Source: Jeotgalicoccus coquinae (lineage in GTDB: Bacteria > Bacillota > Bacilli > Staphylococcales > Salinicoccaceae). From it: DNA of 64,000 nucleotides. The stretch lies in contig NZ_JACHFF010000004.1 in assembly GCF_014207425.1 (NCBI RefSeq), forward strand, positions 1 to 64,000. Direction: 5' to 3'. Below, in pieces: positions 62,260-64,000 of this stretch. The position numbers and the translations under genes were made by a program. Position 1 is the stretch's first letter, and each line of letters opens with the position of its first letter. A model generated the notes under the pieces. That model was not told the DNA's origin, made no database searches, and saw only the letters and a list, made by a program, of their open reading frames with translations.

Positions 62260-63468
62260 CTATTCAAATATATAAAGATTGGCCTGGCCTTCGCCTTTAC
62301 GTGTAATTACACTGTAGACCTGCGACTTATCTTTGATTTCAACTTCTACATCCGTAGCTGTAAAATGCTCGTTAACGAGGTCTCTGACGAACTGGGACAT
62401 CCCGATCATTTCACCGCGGCTGTTATACTCAATCGGAATTTCCACTGTCAGCGAATCAAGCGTGCCGTCTCTGAACTTCCCTCTGCCGACAGATGTTGTA
62501 AAGCTGTCAAAGTAAGACGATAAATCCCTGTTGAAATTCTGATACTCGCTGTTGGCTTCCTGGGAAATTTCCGCCGCTTCGTTCGACGGCAGCAGAATGT
62601 TCTGAACATCGATATCGGAGAACGATTCAATCGTGTTCTCACCCGGTGCTACAACTGCCTGGGATACAAAATTCCCGGGAACAATATCCGTATCACCCGA
62701 CTGGATAAAAATCGCAAAGACGATTTCTTTATCGACGTACTGATCATTGGCGCGGATTCTCGTTAGAATCTCAGCAGCCATCTCCTCGCCTTTTTCCTCA
62801 ACCGTTTCCAAATCCAGCGCATGTTCCTGTGTCTGACCGTACTGTTCAGTCTGATAGTAGTGAATGCTGTTCATCGCAAGACCGATTGTAATCCCGTCAA
62901 ATGACAGGTTGCCTTCCCCGTCTTCTTTCAAATAGTTCTGTTCAAGAATGTGAGAAAGATAAAGCGGTGCTTCTTCCGCAATCACTTCCGGATCTGTTTC
63001 ACCGTTTGTCGACGGGTTCAGTCCGAGGTTGCTGAACGCATCCGAACCAAGCAGTTCGGATTCATCCATATTCTCGAGTTCTTCGCTTGTGTACTGGCGG
63101 CTCAAGTAGCCTCTGATCATTTCTTCAGAAATAATCTGTCCTTCACGGAAGACATATTCATTCGTCGGGAAGATGCTCTGGCTGATTGAGAACAGTCCTT
63201 TTTCAAACTCTTCCACGTTATATGAGGATACTAAATTGGCACTCGACAACCCGCGGGCCGGTGACAGTTCGTAAGGCACGACAGAACGGTAAAACTCTTC
63301 ACTGCTCGACGTCAGCGTTTCGTCCTGCTCTTTCACCTGAACGTTCGACACTTCGTTTTCGAGAGTTGAGTCACCCATCTGTTCACTGATTTCCGCTTCA
63401 TTGGCACCGTCGCAGGCTGCCAAGAGCAGCAAGGTTGCACCTGTGAGTAATATCGATTTAAACTTCAT
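62260..63468 (-). CDS. camS: CamS family sex pheromone lipoprotein
   Basis: 402 residues. Lipoprotein signal peptide with lipobox LLAAC (cysteine at 19), an acidic linker, and the CamS globular domain ending with RGEMIGMSQFVRDLVNEHF and a final QANLYIF. In staphylococci the signal peptide of CamS is the source of the cAM373-like peptide; the mature lipoprotein function is unknown. The signal peptide end here (LLTGATLLLLAAC) is not identical to the cAM373 type. Located just after ligA as in staphylococci. Confidence 0.9.
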   Translation of the reverse strand: MKFKSILLTGATLLLLAACDGANEAEISEQMGDSTLENEVSNVQVKEQDETLTSSSEEFYRSVVPYELSPARGLSSANLVSSYNVEEFEKGLFSISQSIFPTNEYVFREGQIISEEMIRGYLSRQYTSEELENMDESELLGSDAFSNLGLNPSTNGETDPEVIAEEAPLYLSHILEQNYLKEDGEGNLSFDGITIGLAMNSIHYYQTEQYGQTQEHALDLETVEEKGEEMAAEILTRIRANDQYVDKEIVFAIFIQSGDTDIVPGNFVSQAVVAPGENTIESFSDIDVQNILLPSNEAAEISQEANSEYQNFNRDLSSYFDSFTTSVGRGKFRDGTLDSLTVEIPIEYNSRGEMIGMSQFVRDLVNEHFTATDVEVEIKDKSQVYSVITRKGEGQANLYIFE

Positions 63469-63471
63469 AAC

Positions 63472-64000
<529 letters not shown>

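Overview
The window comes from a low-GC Gram-positive chromosome of the family Staphylococcaceae. Gene content and order match the conserved staphylococcal/Bacillus block ygzB-perR-bcp-gsaB-ygaE-like-Sav1866-like-Ntdp-mutY, later map-dinB, and finally rlmCD-dgkB-gatBAC-camS-ligA. An intact beta-ketoadipate (catechol) operon in the middle is not typical of Staphylococcus proper. Together with base composition (my impression is about 40% GC) this suggests Jeotgalicoccus or a close relative; the genus is inference. Similarities are judged by eye from family knowledge, and no database search was possible.

Layout. 1-530: gene-free, with an rRNA-spacer-like edge and a degenerate array of about 90-bp structured repeats. 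547-14.5k: core block of peroxide regulation, haem precursor synthesis, DNA repair (3-methyladenine glycosylase, MutY, RecX), the Sav1866-type ABC exporter, and a TagGH-like ABC pair whose ATPase has lost its P-loop. 14.5-22.9k: AmpS, YihY, carbonic anhydrase, Map, DinB, small membrane proteins and an array of nine 41-bp repeats. 23.9-29.4k: the SirTM-type lipoyl/ADP-ribosylation operon (luciferase-like monooxygenase, GcvH-L, zinc macrodomain, sirtuin, LplA2) with a divergent old-yellow-enzyme gene. 29.5-46k: accessory genes including a Fur-boxed siderophore-binding lipoprotein next to an IruO-like reductase, a PadR-controlled ABC exporter, a small alarmone synthetase and transporters. 46.2-53k: catechol branch of the beta-ketoadipate pathway with its IclR regulator. 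53-64k: rlmCD, a 5'-nucleotidase-like phosphoesterase, dgkB, a second 41-bp hairpin array, gatBAC, camS and the 3' part of ligA, which runs off the right edge.

How genes work together. The cat operon converts catechol to succinyl-CoA and acetyl-CoA, but the expected muconolactone isomerase (CatC) is absent and a DUF3237 gene occupies its place. Its promoter overlaps a cre-like site and is followed by paired motifs that recur at the iclR promoter, suggesting catabolite control plus IclR control. The SirTM cluster is a known system: LplA2 lipoylates GcvH-L, SirTM ADP-ribosylates it, and the macrodomain reverses this. Here a terminator-like hairpin separates the carrier genes from the enzymes, and a palindrome covers the -10 of the divergent flavin oxidoreductase promoter.

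Least explained: (1) the P-loop-less TagH-like protein with a membrane-anchored extracytoplasmic domain, in an operon with recX and yfhH; (2) DUF3237 as a possible non-orthologous muconolactone isomerase; (3) two unrelated-sequence intergenic arrays with the same 41-bp period, both between convergent genes and both built of hairpins; (4) the left-edge array whose hairpins show compensatory changes.
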